Source: Acidobacteriota bacterium (GTDB taxonomy: Bacteria; Acidobacteriota; Vicinamibacteria; Vicinamibacterales; UBA2999). From it: a stretch of 46,480 bases of DNA. The stretch covers positions 1 to 46,480 of the forward strand of contig JALHON010000004.1 in NCBI GenBank assembly GCA_022842985.1, given 5' to 3'. A model generated the notes under the pieces. The model was not told the origin of the DNA. It saw nothing but the letters and a program-made list of their open reading frames with translations, and ran no database searches. Position 1 is the stretch's first letter; every line of letters begins with the position of its first letter. Shown here piece after piece: positions 1-8,528 of the stretch. The position numbers and the translations under genes were made by a program.

Positions 1-156
1 CAGGCGCAGGTCGAATCGGGCATGGTGCGCGACTTCGTGACACGGATGTTCGATGGCTCGGCGCGCCCGCTCCTGGTCCATCTCGCGAAAGATGCGAGCC
101 TCAGCGTGAAGGAGCGGCGGGCGCTCGAACGATTGATTAGTGAGGGTGAGCCGTGA
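1..156 (+). CDS. BlaI/MecI/CopY-family repressor, C-terminal end (partial)
   Basis: The window opens inside this reading frame; 51 codons and the TGA stop are visible. The tail reads as a phenylalanine-rich turn (VTRMFDGSARPLLVHL) followed by a short helix ending ERRALERLISEGEP. This is the usual C-terminal dimerisation end of BlaI/MecI/CopY winged-helix repressors (FDGS..LV.HL...LS..E...L..LI). The stop overlaps the GTG start of the M56 peptidase by four bases (GTGA), so the two are translationally coupled. That repressor-plus-M56-peptidase pairing is the classic bla/mec signalling arrangement. The DNA-binding half lies outside the window, so the ligand and operator cannot be judged. Confidence 0.8.
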   Translation, partial: QAQVESGMVRDFVTRMFDGSARPLLVHLAKDASLSVKERRALERLISEGEP

Positions 157-1424
157 CGGCCGCATTCGTGGCCAACGTCGCGGCGTACAGCCTGCAGCTC
201 GGCGTCGTCGCGGCCGTCGCGGCTGGTGTCACGTGGGCCTATCCAATCCGGAATCCACAGCGAGCACACCGATTCTGGCAACGGCTCCTGGTGGTCGCCA
301 TGGCGCTTCCGTTGATGGCGCTCTGGTCGCCCGATCCGACACCTGACGGACCGGCCATGGTCATCGCGAGCGTGGCGTCGTCGTCAGGGGAGACCGGCCC
401 GTTTGTCGCGAAGGGGCTGACACTAGCGGCGCAGGTGCTGGCGGCAGGCGCCGTCGCACGCCTGGCCTGGCTGATCGTTGGCATGGCGGCGGTCCGTCGT
501 TACGTGCGCCGGGCGGTGCCCGTGGACGTCGCGCCGACCCGTGGTTCGGCCGCCACGGCATCGGTACCGGGTCTCGCGGTGTGTCTCTCTGCTGATGTGC
601 GGTCGCCCGTGACTGTCGGCGTGGTGCGGCCTGTGGTGCTGCTGCCCGTGTCGTGGACGGACCTGGACGACGAGTCGGCACGCGCCATCCTGCTGCACGA
701 AACGCTGCACGTGCAGCGGCGCGACTGGCTCCGGGTCTGCGTTGAAGAGGCATGGTGCGCCCTGCTGTGGTTTCACCCGGGCGCACGCCTGCTGGTCACG
801 CGGCTCGACACAGCCCGGGAGATGCTGGTGGACCAGCACGTCGTCTCTGCCCTCGGCGACTGGCGCGCCTATGCGCGAACGTTGATGGCGTTCTCGGACA
901 CGGCCGGGCCGACACCGCACCCGGCCGCCTCGCTCATTCGGCCGCGGCACCTACAGCAACGAATTCAGGCACTGTCACAGGAGGCGAACATGACACGACC
1001 CGAAGGGCGATGGACGGCTGGTGTGGCAATCGCGGTCGTCGCGGCAGTCACGGCGGGCACGGTGTGGGCGATGCCGATGCCAGGCGGCGCGTCTGCCGGT
1101 CCGTCCGTACGGACCTCGCAGGACCCGGTGTTCGACATCGGCAACGGCGTGTCCTCGCCGAGGTTGACGCACGAAGTGAAGCCTGTCTACACGCAGGCCG
1201 CGCGGGACGCCAAGATTCAGGGCCAGGTCTGGCTGTCGGTCGTCGTGAAGAAGGACGGGACGGTCGGCGACGTGCAGGTCCGCCAGTCGCTCGACACCGA
1301 GTTCGGCCTCGATGACGCAGCGGTTGCGGCGATGCGACAGTGGAGGTTCGAGCCGGCACGGCGGGACGGCGAGCCGGTCGCTGTGCGCGTCACCGTCGAG
1401 ATGTCGTTCACGTTGAAGGACTAG
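153..1424 (+). CDS. M56-family (BlaR1-like) membrane metallopeptidase with C-terminal TonB domain
   Basis: A 423-residue integral membrane zinc peptidase, the sensor/protease partner of the BlaI-type repressor just upstream. Hydrophobic segments lie near residues 5-29, 42-58 and 89-113. The catalytic HETLH motif (HExxH) is at 182-186 and the downstream zinc-ligand Glu is in AREMLVDQ (E223). A further membrane segment follows near 288-306. The penicillin-binding sensor domain of true BlaR1 is absent. Instead the last 85 or so residues form a TonB C-terminal-like domain (KPVYTQAARDAKIQGQV ... GLDDAAVAAMRQWRFEPA). This architecture is common in Acidobacteria. What it senses is unknown; a cell-envelope or antibiotic signal is an inference. 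The GTG start at 153 overlaps the repressor stop. Confidence 0.88.
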   Translation: MTAAFVANVAAYSLQLGVVAAVAAGVTWAYPIRNPQRAHRFWQRLLVVAMALPLMALWSPDPTPDGPAMVIASVASSSGETGPFVAKGLTLAAQVLAAGAVARLAWLIVGMAAVRRYVRRAVPVDVAPTRGSAATASVPGLAVCLSADVRSPVTVGVVRPVVLLPVSWTDLDDESARAILLHETLHVQRRDWLRVCVEEAWCALLWFHPGARLLVTRLDTAREMLVDQHVVSALGDWRAYARTLMAFSDTAGPTPHPAASLIRPRHLQQRIQALSQEANMTRPEGRWTAGVAIAVVAAVTAGTVWAMPMPGGASAGPSVRTSQDPVFDIGNGVSSPRLTHEVKPVYTQAARDAKIQGQVWLSVVVKKDGTVGDVQVRQSLDTEFGLDDAAVAAMRQWRFEPARRDGEPVAVRVTVEMSFTLKD

Positions 1425-1546
1425 CGGCGCCGCGCGGACCCATCGTCGGTGGGGGAGCGTTCCGTCCGTCGCCCGACCCCTTCGGCTGAGCCGGGCTTCA
1501 GGCCGAGACGTGTGGCGAAACCCGTGTTAGCCTGCACCGAGGCGCC

Positions 1547-2509
1547 ATGACGCCGGGAGCGCATACCCGCGATCGCTCGTCGAGTGACCGAAACTCCGTG
1601 CCACCTCGTCACTACGGCCCGGTCAACGCCGTCACGGGGCGGGCTGTACGCGGCAGGCGACTCGCGCAGCCGGCGTTGTGTCTGGCACTTTGCGCGGCAG
1701 CCTTGATTCCGACCTTGGCCGCACCGCCGCAGCAGACCTCCCCTCCGTCAACCGCGCCGACGTCCGCGATTGCAGCACTCGATGCTTATCTGACGGAGTA
1801 CGAGCCGACGCTGAGCGCGCTCGTTGCCGACGAGCGATTCGTGCAGAAGGAACCGTACTTGGGGCCGTACAATCCCGCGCTGAATATGGAACGGTTGCTG
1901 CTGTCCGAAATGGCCTTCCTGCGCCTCCCCGGAGACGGCGCGTGGCTCGGCCACCGCCGCGTTCACAGTGTGAATCGAAAAGCCGTCAGTGACGTCGACC
2001 CGCGGGCCCTCGTCGCCCTGTTCGGCGAGGGATCTGACGCCGCCATGGACGCGGCACGCGCCATCGTCGAGACGTCGTCGGCGCATCACCTGGGGTTGCC
2101 GCGCACCGTGAACGTCCCGACGCTTCCTCTGGAGCTCGTGCATCCACGGCGACGAAGTGCGTTCGATGTCGAGGACGCAGGCGTCGAGCGCGGTGTGCGC
2201 CGCCTGGTCTTCCGTGAGCGCGGTGCCGGTGCAATCGTCCGCTTCGGTAGCCTCGGCTTCCTGCACACCACGGTCACGGTCTGGGTGGAGCCTGGTGGTG
2301 CGGTCCGACGCGGCGATGTCGAACTGGCTACTCCGACTGGCCGGCCCGCCACGCTCCGCGTCGACTTCGAATGGCATGGCCCCCTGAAGATGCTGGTGCC
2401 GGTTCGTATGCGAGAGACGTTCGTGTCGAGTCGCGGTACTGGCGTGGGCGACGCGCGCTACTCCAACTTCCGGCGGTTCGAAGTTGCGGCGCGCTTGCTA
2501 CCGCAGTAG
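1547..2509 (+). CDS. Secreted hypothetical protein of acidobacterial type
   Basis: 320 codons, function not recognised. A long basic N-terminus (about 40 residues) precedes a hydrophobic, alanine/leucine-rich stretch at 41-59 that looks like a signal peptide. A start further in (for example GTG at 1598) is therefore possible, although GAGG lies just before the ATG at 1547. The mature part begins with a helix containing the pattern YLTEYEPTLSALVADERFVQ, then LLLSEMAFLRLPGDGAWLG. This pattern recurs, as I recall, in secreted proteins of unknown function in Acidobacteria. No catalytic motif or transmembrane segment is visible after the signal. It stands alone, 122 bases after the M56 gene, and converges on the DUF4386 gene. 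Confidence 0.7.
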   Translation: MTPGAHTRDRSSSDRNSVPPRHYGPVNAVTGRAVRGRRLAQPALCLALCAAALIPTLAAPPQQTSPPSTAPTSAIAALDAYLTEYEPTLSALVADERFVQKEPYLGPYNPALNMERLLLSEMAFLRLPGDGAWLGHRRVHSVNRKAVSDVDPRALVALFGEGSDAAMDAARAIVETSSAHHLGLPRTVNVPTLPLELVHPRRRSAFDVEDAGVERGVRRLVFRERGAGAIVRFGSLGFLHTTVTVWVEPGGAVRRGDVELATPTGRPATLRVDFEWHGPLKMLVPVRMRETFVSSRGTGVGDARYSNFRRFEVAARLLPQ

Positions 2510-2549
2510 ACCGCTCGAGCCCGGGAGGGCGATGCTGGCCGAGTGCACC

Positions 2550-3248
2550 TCACGCCGGGCGAGCGACGCCGAGGCGCCGCGCGCCGAAGGTCACGAGCCA
2601 CAGGCATGTGCCGATTTCGCCAATCGATGCGGGCGCCGATGCGACCCGAGCGAGTGTCGTCGCCGAAAAGCCTGGGATGAGCGTCGCACCGAAAGCGTTC
2701 ACGAGGTAGCCGAAGCAGCCGAGCATCAGGAGTACGCCGAGGGCTCTGGGCAGCAGGCCCGAGCGAAACACCAGATAGCCGAGGGGAAACAGCCACAGGC
2801 CCCAGAAGAGAGAGGCCACGCGCATGCCGCTGTTGTACGCGGAGAGCGAGAGCATGATCGCGGCCGCCCGCTGTTCGGCAGAGTACGCCGCCAGGTACGC
2901 CTCATGGCTCACCAGCGTGAGTATCTGGATGGTATGGCCCAGGGCGCTCAGGGAGATCGGCACGGCGATGGCCACGAAGACGACCATGAGCACGGCCCAG
3001 TGCTGGTCCACGTGCGATAGCAGTCGGTAGAACGCGAAGGGCAGGAGCAGAAAGGCGATGTCGCGGACGAAGGAGGCGACGATGCCCCACCGCAGCAACC
3101 CCTGGGACGCCGTGATGGCGGCGACGGTCGCTTCGACATTGCCCGATGTGATCAGTTGCGAAGGCACGTACGCGAGGCTGAAGATCCCGCTTGCGACGAC
3201 GATCAGGTAGATCACTCCCGCGGCTCTGCCCTGACTGATGCCGGACAT
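2550..3248 (-). CDS. DUF4386-family membrane protein
   Basis: A 232-residue integral membrane protein with six or so hydrophobic segments and no signal cleavage site. The start MSGISQGRAAGVIYLIVV matches the usual DUF4386 opening (an AAG.LYLIV helix). The central AYSAEQRAAAIMLSLSAYNSGM and the later LFPLGYLVFRSGLLPRALGVLL are also typical of that family. I chose the ATG at 3248 because GAGGAG lies just upstream on the minus strand; the longer reading frame upstream has no family similarity. Function is unknown. The gene is 166 bases downstream of the MFS gene on the same strand and may be cotranscribed. Confidence 0.82.
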   Translation of the reverse strand: MSGISQGRAAGVIYLIVVASGIFSLAYVPSQLITSGNVEATVAAITASQGLLRWGIVASFVRDIAFLLLPFAFYRLLSHVDQHWAVLMVVFVAIAVPISLSALGHTIQILTLVSHEAYLAAYSAEQRAAAIMLSLSAYNSGMRVASLFWGLWLFPLGYLVFRSGLLPRALGVLLMLGCFGYLVNAFGATLIPGFSATTLARVASAPASIGEIGTCLWLVTFGARRLGVARPA

Positions 3249-3414
3249 GTCGGTGACTCCTCGAAGCGGATGAGGTTCAGGCCGTGCCTTGTCGGCCGTC
3301 CATCCCGCGCCAAGGCGGCAGAACAGTGAGGAGGACGTAGACAGCCTACTGCCACAGGACGGTGAATCGGGCTGGCGTGTTCCGTGCGTGCGAGGTTGGC
3401 CCGTCGCCTGTCGC

Positions 3415-4584
3415 CTAGGCTGATGGTCGCAGCCGCCAGGCGATGGCCACGGCGGCCACGAGCAGCGTGCTCGTGAGCGCGGTGACGCCGGGCCACCCGC
3501 CGGCTGCCCACACGCGTCCCCCGAGCGTGCCGACCACACTGGCCCCCACGTAGTACGCGCACAGGTACAGCGCGGAGGCCTGCGCCCGCGCGTCGCTCGA
3601 CGCGGCCCCGACCCACGCACTCACGACCGAGTGAGAGGCGAAGAAGCCCACCGCGAGCAACGAGAGTCCGGCGAGCACGAGCCACATCGCGTCGGCGCCG
3701 GTGAGGAGCGTGCCGCCGAGCATGGCGAGCAGCGAGACGAGCAGCAGGCGATGCCGGCCCAGCGTGGCCGTGAGCGCGCCCATGACCGTCGATGCCGCGA
3801 TGCCGAAGATGTACACCAGGCACAGCGAGGCGATCTGCGTCTGGCTGAGTTCGTACGGCGGCGCCATGAGCCGGAAGCCGATGTAGTTGAACATCGTGAC
3901 GAAGCTGCCCATCACGAGAAAGCCCTCGGCGCAGAGCCATGGCAGCGGAGGCCGGCGCAGGTGCGCGGCATACCCGCGGGCGGCGCCGCGCACGTCCGGT
4001 GTCTGCCTGACGAATCGTCGCGACGCCGGCAGGAACCGCCACACCAGCGCCGCGCAGGCGAGCCCGATGAGTCCCGTGAGGGCGAGGGCCCACCGCCAGC
4101 CGCTGAGGTCCGTGACGGCACCGGCCAGCAGACGTCCCGCCAGGCCGCCCAGCCCCGTACCGCTCACATAGAGGCCCATGGCCAGCGCGAGGGAGCGCGG
4201 GCGCATTTCTTCGCCCAGGTACGCCATGGCGGTGGCCGGCACGCCGCTGAGCGCGAGGCCCAGCAGCGCCCGCGAGGCCAGAAACAGCCCCCACGATGGC
4301 GAGACCGCGCTCGTCAGGGTCAGCACCGACGCGGCGAGCAGCGAGGCCACCAGCATCGACTTCCGGCTCCAGGCTTCAGACGCCGCGCCGGCGATGAGCA
4401 GCGAGCCCGCGAGGAGGGCCGTGGTCAGCGACAACGACAGACTGGCCACGGCCGCGCTCACGCCGAAGCTCGCGGCGAAGGTGGGCATGAGCGGCTGCAC
4501 GGCGTACAGGAGCACGAACGTCGCAAACCCCGCGGCGAAGAGCGCGGCGTTCGCGTGGGCGAAGGCCTGGGTTCCGTGCGACAT
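3415..4584 (-). CDS. YnfM-like MFS exporter
   Basis: A 389-residue major facilitator transporter of the inner membrane, with twelve expected helices. It closely follows E. coli YnfM (compared from memory). Shared features include the first helix ending LLYAVQPLMPTF, the segment ALSGVPATAMAYLGEEMRP, AEGFLVMGSFVTMFNYIGFRLM in the middle, and the C-terminal ASALYLCAYYVGASVVGTLGG. YnfM belongs to the drug/arabinose-type exporters; the substrate here cannot be read from sequence. The ATG at 4584 has GGAAGAGAG upstream and aligns with the family start, whereas the in-frame extension to 4791 does not. A short mutated copy of part of this gene lies at 18961-19009. Confidence 0.88.
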   Translation of the reverse strand: MSHGTQAFAHANAALFAAGFATFVLLYAVQPLMPTFAASFGVSAAVASLSLSLTTALLAGSLLIAGAASEAWSRKSMLVASLLAASVLTLTSAVSPSWGLFLASRALLGLALSGVPATAMAYLGEEMRPRSLALAMGLYVSGTGLGGLAGRLLAGAVTDLSGWRWALALTGLIGLACAALVWRFLPASRRFVRQTPDVRGAARGYAAHLRRPPLPWLCAEGFLVMGSFVTMFNYIGFRLMAPPYELSQTQIASLCLVYIFGIAASTVMGALTATLGRHRLLLVSLLAMLGGTLLTGADAMWLVLAGLSLLAVGFFASHSVVSAWVGAASSDARAQASALYLCAYYVGASVVGTLGGRVWAAGGWPGVTALTSTLLVAAVAIAWRLRPSA

Positions 4585-4717
4585 CGGCCGATCGTCTCTC
4601 TCTTCCGCGATGTCTGTCCAATCGCGAATGCGCACGCGGTAGGCTTGCCTGACCACATCGGCGATGGCCCATCGGCCGTCGCCGTTCACCGATACGAACC
4701 ACCAGAGGAACACGCAG

Positions 4718-4903
4718 ATGGCAGAGACGAGTGCACTGAACCAGAGCCAGGTGCTGACGGCGAAGCGCTGGATGGACGACGAGGCAGGCATGGAGCGGGC
4801 GAGCCTCTCCCCGGCCGAATACGTCGCCTACCGGATGAAGGTGTCGGAGGCGGACGCCGAGGCCCTCGTCGCCGCTGTCTACGCGCTGGACGACGACGAA
4901 TAG
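4718..4903 (+). CDS. Small acidic hypothetical protein
   Basis: 61 residues starting at ATG 4718, nine bases after the purine-rich AGAGGAA. An in-frame ATG at 4664 has no such site and would overlap the control region of the divergent MFS gene. The product is soluble, helical and acidic, ending YALDDDE, with no cysteines and no known motif. It is divergent from the MFS exporter and 109 bases ahead of the iron-receptor operon. I do not recognise a family, and expression is supported only by the ribosome site and clean coding bias. Confidence 0.5.
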   Translation: MAETSALNQSQVLTAKRWMDDEAGMERASLSPAEYVAYRMKVSEADAEALVAAVYALDDDE

Positions 4904-4940
4904 CGGAACGGCGCGTTCCACCAGGCCCCGGAGGGCCGGC

Positions 4941-4968
4941 TTGACCGACCGACTTGGTCGGATATAGG
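4941..4968 (+). promoter_or_regulatory. Probable sigma-70 promoter of the TonB-receptor operon
   Basis: TTGACC at 4941-4946 and TATAGG at 4963-4968 are separated by 16 bases, a near-consensus housekeeping promoter in an otherwise GC-rich stretch. The spacer holds a small inverted repeat (CCGACC at 4945-4950 and GGTCGG at 4956-4961). Predicted transcription start is near 4975, just ahead of the Fur-like palindrome and 38 bases before the receptor ATG. Confidence 0.55.
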
Positions 4969-4982
4969 CTAGGTCTTGCAAT

Positions 4983-4997
4983 TGAGACTCAGTCTCA
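4983..4997. promoter_or_regulatory. Fur-like operator (perfect 7-1-7 palindrome)
   Basis: TGAGACTCAGTCTCA is a perfect 15-base palindrome with a one-base centre, the 7-1-7 layout of Fur boxes. It keeps the invariant TGA.A.T / A.T.TCA positions of the classical box and replaces two A/T positions per arm by G/C. It lies just downstream of the predicted transcription start and 15 bases before the receptor ATG, where a bound repressor would block transcription. Iron control through Fur is an inference from shape and from the adjacent FecA-like receptor. Confidence 0.6.
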
Positions 4998-5012
4998 TAT
5001 TGGAGCCCTCCG

Positions 5013-7412
5013 ATGATTCGATCTGGTGTGCGTGTCGTTCGTCTGCTCGTCATCCTGGCCCTGTTGCCTGGGGCCTCGGCGGCCTCGGGGCAGGTGCCGC
5101 CCGGGGCGATCACGGGCACGGTCACGGACGACAGTGGGGGCGTCGTCGCCGGCGCCTCCGTCACCGCCCGCCGCTCCGCCACGGGCGTGGAGTCTCGTGT
5201 CGAGACCAACAGGGCCGGCGCCTTCACGGTGGCCGACCTGCCGCCGGGCGACTACGAGATCCGGGTCGCCGGCCAGGGATTCTCCCTCACCGTGCTGCGA
5301 CTGACGCTGCAGCCTGGCGAGACGCGACCCCTTTCGCTGCGCCTCCGCGTCGGCGGCCTGACCGAGGACGTCGTCGTGGTCGCCGGCGAGATGGCCGGCA
5401 GCCACGCACGTCTCCGCCGCCTGCCGGGGGCGGTGGACGTCGTGTCCAGGGAGACCCTCGAACGCAGCCGGGTGATGACCACCAACGAGGCGCTCCGCAA
5501 GGTGCCCGGTCTGCACGTGCGTGACGAAGAGGGGTTCGGACTGCGTCCCAACATCGGCATCCGCGGCGTCAACCCGACGCGTTCCAGCAAAGTGCTGCTG
5601 CTCGAAGATGGCATCCCGCTGACCTATGCCGTCTACGGCGACAACGCCAGCTACTACCACCCGCCGGTGGACCGTTTCGAACGCATCGAGGTGCTGAAGG
5701 GCGGCGCCCAGATCGCGCACGGGCCCCAGACGATTGGCGGCGCGGTGAACTACGTCACCCCGAAACCGCCGGCCATACCCGGCGGCTCGCTGGCCTTCGC
5801 CGGCGGCAACCGTGACTACCTCAACGGTCACGGCACGGTCGGCACCACGGTGGGCCGCACCGGCCTGCTCTTCGACTACATGCGCAAGCAGAGCGACGGG
5901 GCGCGCGACAACCACGACTTCGCCTTGAACGACATCACCGTGAAGCTCGTGCAGGGCGTGGGTGACAACCAGCAGTGGACGTTCCGCGGCAACTACTACG
6001 GCGAAGATTCTACGGTCACCTACTCAGGGCTGCGTCAGGACGAGTATGCCGCCAACCCCAGGGGCAACCCGTTCAAGAACGACGTCTTCCAGGCCGATCG
6101 CATCGGCGCGTCGGCCACCCAGGCGCTGGCCGTGAACGGCAACGTGGCGCTGACCACCAATCTCTACTGGAGCACGTTCGATCGCGACTGGTGGCGGCAG
6201 TCGAGCAACTCGGCGCAGCGGCCCAACGATGCCTCCGATCCGTTGTGCGCCGGCATGGCGAACCTCGACACGACGTGCGGCAACGAGGGGCGCCTCCGCC
6301 AGTACCACGCCTGGGGCGTGGAGCCGCGGGTGAGTGTCTTCCATCGTGTGTTCGGCGTCACGAGCGAGACGGAGTTCGGGGTGCGGGCACATTTCGAGCA
6401 CCAGGACCGCCGGCAGGAGAACGGCAGCACGCCGGCCGCCCGCAGCGGGGCGGTGGTCGAGGACAACATACGCACCAACCAGGCCTTCTCGGGCTTCCTC
6501 GAGAACCGCTTCCTGCTGGGCGGCTGGACGGTCACACCAGGTGTCAGGCTCGAGCACGTGAGCTTCGCGCGCACCAACCGCCTGGCCAACGCCGGCCTTG
6601 GGGTGACGGGCGACGCCCGCCTCACACGTGTCATCCCCGGCCTCGGCGTCTCGCACACGGCGGGCGAGCGGATCACGCTGTTCGCCGGCGCCCACCGCGG
6701 GTTTGCTCCGCCGCGCACCGAAGACGTCATCGCCAACACGGGCGGCGTGATCGATCTGGATCCCGAGCTCAGTTGGAACTACGAGGCGGGTATGCGGAGC
6801 ACGATGCGGCCGGGCATCAGCCTCGACGCCACGCTCTTCCGGATGGACTACGAGAACCAGCTGGTGCCCGCGAGCCTGGCGGGCGGCGTCGGCGCGACGC
6901 TCACCAACGGCGGATCAACCCTGCACCAGGGCCTCGAGCTGCGGGCGCAGGTCGATACCGCGCCGATGACCGGGTCGATCCACGATCTCTACGTGCGGGC
7001 GGCCTATACCTACCTGCCGACGGCGAAGTTCACTGGCGCACGCTTCAGCAGCATCGCCGGGTTCGCCACCACCAGCGTGAGCGGGAACAGGCTGCCCTAC
7101 GCGCCGGAGCAGATGGCCGCCATCACCCTCGGGTACGCGGTGAACAGCTTCGACATGTCGCTGGAAGCGGTGCACACCGGGGCCCAGTTCGGCGACGACC
7201 TCAACACCGTCGTGCCCACCCCGGATGGCCAGCGGGGCTTGCTGCCGGCCAACACCGTGTGGAACGTCGCGGTCAACTACACCATGGCGCGCAGCACGTT
7301 CTTCCTGGCCGTGAAGAACGCCCTGGACACCCTGTATATCGTGGACCGCACGCGCGGCATTCTGCCGGGGATCCCCCGCATGGTGCAGGCCGGTGTCAGA
7401 GTCCGCTTCTGA
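5013..7412 (+). CDS. TonB-dependent outer-membrane receptor, FecA/siderophore type
   Basis: A 799-residue outer-membrane active transporter. Order of parts: signal peptide (1-27); carboxypeptidase-regulatory-like beta domain (about 30-105, ITGTVTDDSGGVVAGASV); plug domain (about 125-240, with VMTTNEALRKVPGLHVRDEE and GLRPNIGIRGVNP); and a 22-strand barrel ending in the terminal aromatic residue (VRVRF). The plug pattern PNIGIRGVNPTRSSKVLLLEDG resembles FecA-like ferric-citrate and siderophore receptors. No FecA-type N-terminal signalling domain is seen, so it is probably not a sigma-factor transducer. GGAG at 5002-5005 sets the ATG at 5013. The Fur-like palindrome in the leader supports an iron substrate; the exact ligand is unknown. 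It is the first gene of a three-gene operon. Confidence 0.9.
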   Translation: MIRSGVRVVRLLVILALLPGASAASGQVPPGAITGTVTDDSGGVVAGASVTARRSATGVESRVETNRAGAFTVADLPPGDYEIRVAGQGFSLTVLRLTLQPGETRPLSLRLRVGGLTEDVVVVAGEMAGSHARLRRLPGAVDVVSRETLERSRVMTTNEALRKVPGLHVRDEEGFGLRPNIGIRGVNPTRSSKVLLLEDGIPLTYAVYGDNASYYHPPVDRFERIEVLKGGAQIAHGPQTIGGAVNYVTPKPPAIPGGSLAFAGGNRDYLNGHGTVGTTVGRTGLLFDYMRKQSDGARDNHDFALNDITVKLVQGVGDNQQWTFRGNYYGEDSTVTYSGLRQDEYAANPRGNPFKNDVFQADRIGASATQALAVNGNVALTTNLYWSTFDRDWWRQSSNSAQRPNDASDPLCAGMANLDTTCGNEGRLRQYHAWGVEPRVSVFHRVFGVTSETEFGVRAHFEHQDRRQENGSTPAARSGAVVEDNIRTNQAFSGFLENRFLLGGWTVTPGVRLEHVSFARTNRLANAGLGVTGDARLTRVIPGLGVSHTAGERITLFAGAHRGFAPPRTEDVIANTGGVIDLDPELSWNYEAGMRSTMRPGISLDATLFRMDYENQLVPASLAGGVGATLTNGGSTLHQGLELRAQVDTAPMTGSIHDLYVRAAYTYLPTAKFTGARFSSIAGFATTSVSGNRLPYAPEQMAAITLGYAVNSFDMSLEAVHTGAQFGDDLNTVVPTPDGQRGLLPANTVWNVAVNYTMARSTFFLAVKNALDTLYIVDRTRGILPGIPRMVQAGVRVRF

Positions 7413-7426
7413 GGAGGACCGACGAC

Positions 7427-8071
7427 ATGAACAGACGACTCACCCGCGTGTGCGCGGCCCTCGGCGTCGCAGTGCTGCCGCTGCTCAGTCCACGGATCGC
7501 GGCGGGGCAGGCGGGGCGCCGCGGTGACGTGCTCGATGTCAACACGGCGTCCGACAAGCAGCTGGCCTCCGTGCCGGGTATCACGCCGGACCTGGCGCGG
7601 AGTCTCGTGGGCGGCCGGCCGTTCCTGACGGCGACGGCGCTCGACGCGGCCCTGCAGCCGCTCGCGCCGGCGCAACGCGCGCAGGTCTACCGCCGCCTCT
7701 TCGTGCAGGTCAACGTCAACGCCGCGCCCGATGAAGAGCTCCAGCTGGTCCCCGGCATGACGGCAGCCACGATGGCGGCCATCAGACAGGGGCGCCCGTT
7801 CACGACGCTCGTCCAGCTCCGCCACGAGGTGGGCAGGGCGATTGGCGAGCCGGCCGTGGCGGCCCTCGACCCGTTCGTGTTCGTGCCGATCAATCTGAAC
7901 ACGGCCAGCGACGCCGACATCATGAGCATCCCGCGCATGGGGCAGCGCATGCTGCGCGAATTCAAGGAATACCGGCCCTACAAGGCGCTCGCCCAGTTTC
8001 GTCGGGAGATCGGCAAGTACGTGGACGCCAGGGAAGTGGCGCGCCTCGAGCGCTACGTGACGCTCGAGTGA
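7427..8071 (+). CDS. Secreted ComEA-like helix-hairpin-helix protein
   Basis: 214 residues with a signal peptide (1-28) and three helix-hairpin-helix repeats. Each repeat opens with a variant of V/L-N-x-A-S/P-D: DVNTASDKQLASVPGI, NVNAAPDEELQLVPGM and NLNTASDADIMSIPRM. These resemble the ComEA/T2SK HhH module, which binds DNA in competence proteins, but here there are three. The neighbours are an iron receptor and a membrane protein rather than com genes. DNA uptake is therefore not established; a structural or protein-binding role is equally possible. GAGGAGG just after the receptor stop gives the ATG at 7427, and the end overlaps the next gene by four bases. Confidence 0.75.
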   Translation: MNRRLTRVCAALGVAVLPLLSPRIAAGQAGRRGDVLDVNTASDKQLASVPGITPDLARSLVGGRPFLTATALDAALQPLAPAQRAQVYRRLFVQVNVNAAPDEELQLVPGMTAATMAAIRQGRPFTTLVQLRHEVGRAIGEPAVAALDPFVFVPINLNTASDADIMSIPRMGQRMLREFKEYRPYKALAQFRREIGKYVDAREVARLERYVTLE

Positions 8072-8472
8072 CAACTCAGCGTCTGCTCGAACTGACGTTC
8101 CTCGGGGGCTCACTCGGCACCGCCGCCGAGTTGCTCCTGATGGCGCACACGGAAGGCGTCTGGCAGAAGGTGCCGTTGGTCCTGCTGGCGGTCGGGTGCG
8201 TCGTCCTTCTGGTGAAGCGGCGCAAGCCCTCCGACGCCATGCGCCGGGTCTTCCTCGGGCTCATGGTGTTCATCGCCCTGGGGGGCGTGTCCGGCGTGGT
8301 GCTGCACGTCAACAGCAATGTCGAGTTCGCGAAAGAGCTGGACCCTGAACTATCGGGGGGGGCGCTCCTGGGCGAGTCGTTGACGGGCGCCACGCCCGCG
8401 CTCGCACCCGGGGCGATGTTCCTGCTCGCGGCGGTCGGCTGGGCCTGCGGGCGGCCTGCCCGGCGGGACTGA
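8068..8472 (+). CDS. Small membrane protein of the iron-receptor operon
   Basis: 134 residues starting at the GTG of a GTGA overlap with the helix-hairpin-helix gene, so translation is coupled. Hydrophobic segments lie near residues 8-25, 35-50, 61-79 and 108-128, giving three or four membrane helices. A basic patch (VKRRKPSDAMRR) sits between the second and third. No family is recognised. Its fixed position after a TonB receptor suggests an accessory role in iron uptake, perhaps as an inner-membrane partner; this is inference. Confidence 0.68.
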   Translation: MTTQRLLELTFLGGSLGTAAELLLMAHTEGVWQKVPLVLLAVGCVVLLVKRRKPSDAMRRVFLGLMVFIALGGVSGVVLHVNSNVEFAKELDPELSGGALLGESLTGATPALAPGAMFLLAAVGWACGRPARRD

Positions 8473-8528
8473 CACTCACGGCCGTGGTGAGGCGAGGCCG
8501 CCGGTCGTGGCGCTCGTCGTCGACGTCG

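Noticed and set aside
3631-4944. Plus-strand open frame of 437 codons
   Set aside because: Antisense shadow of the MFS gene, extremely Arg/Glu-rich, with no recognisable domain.
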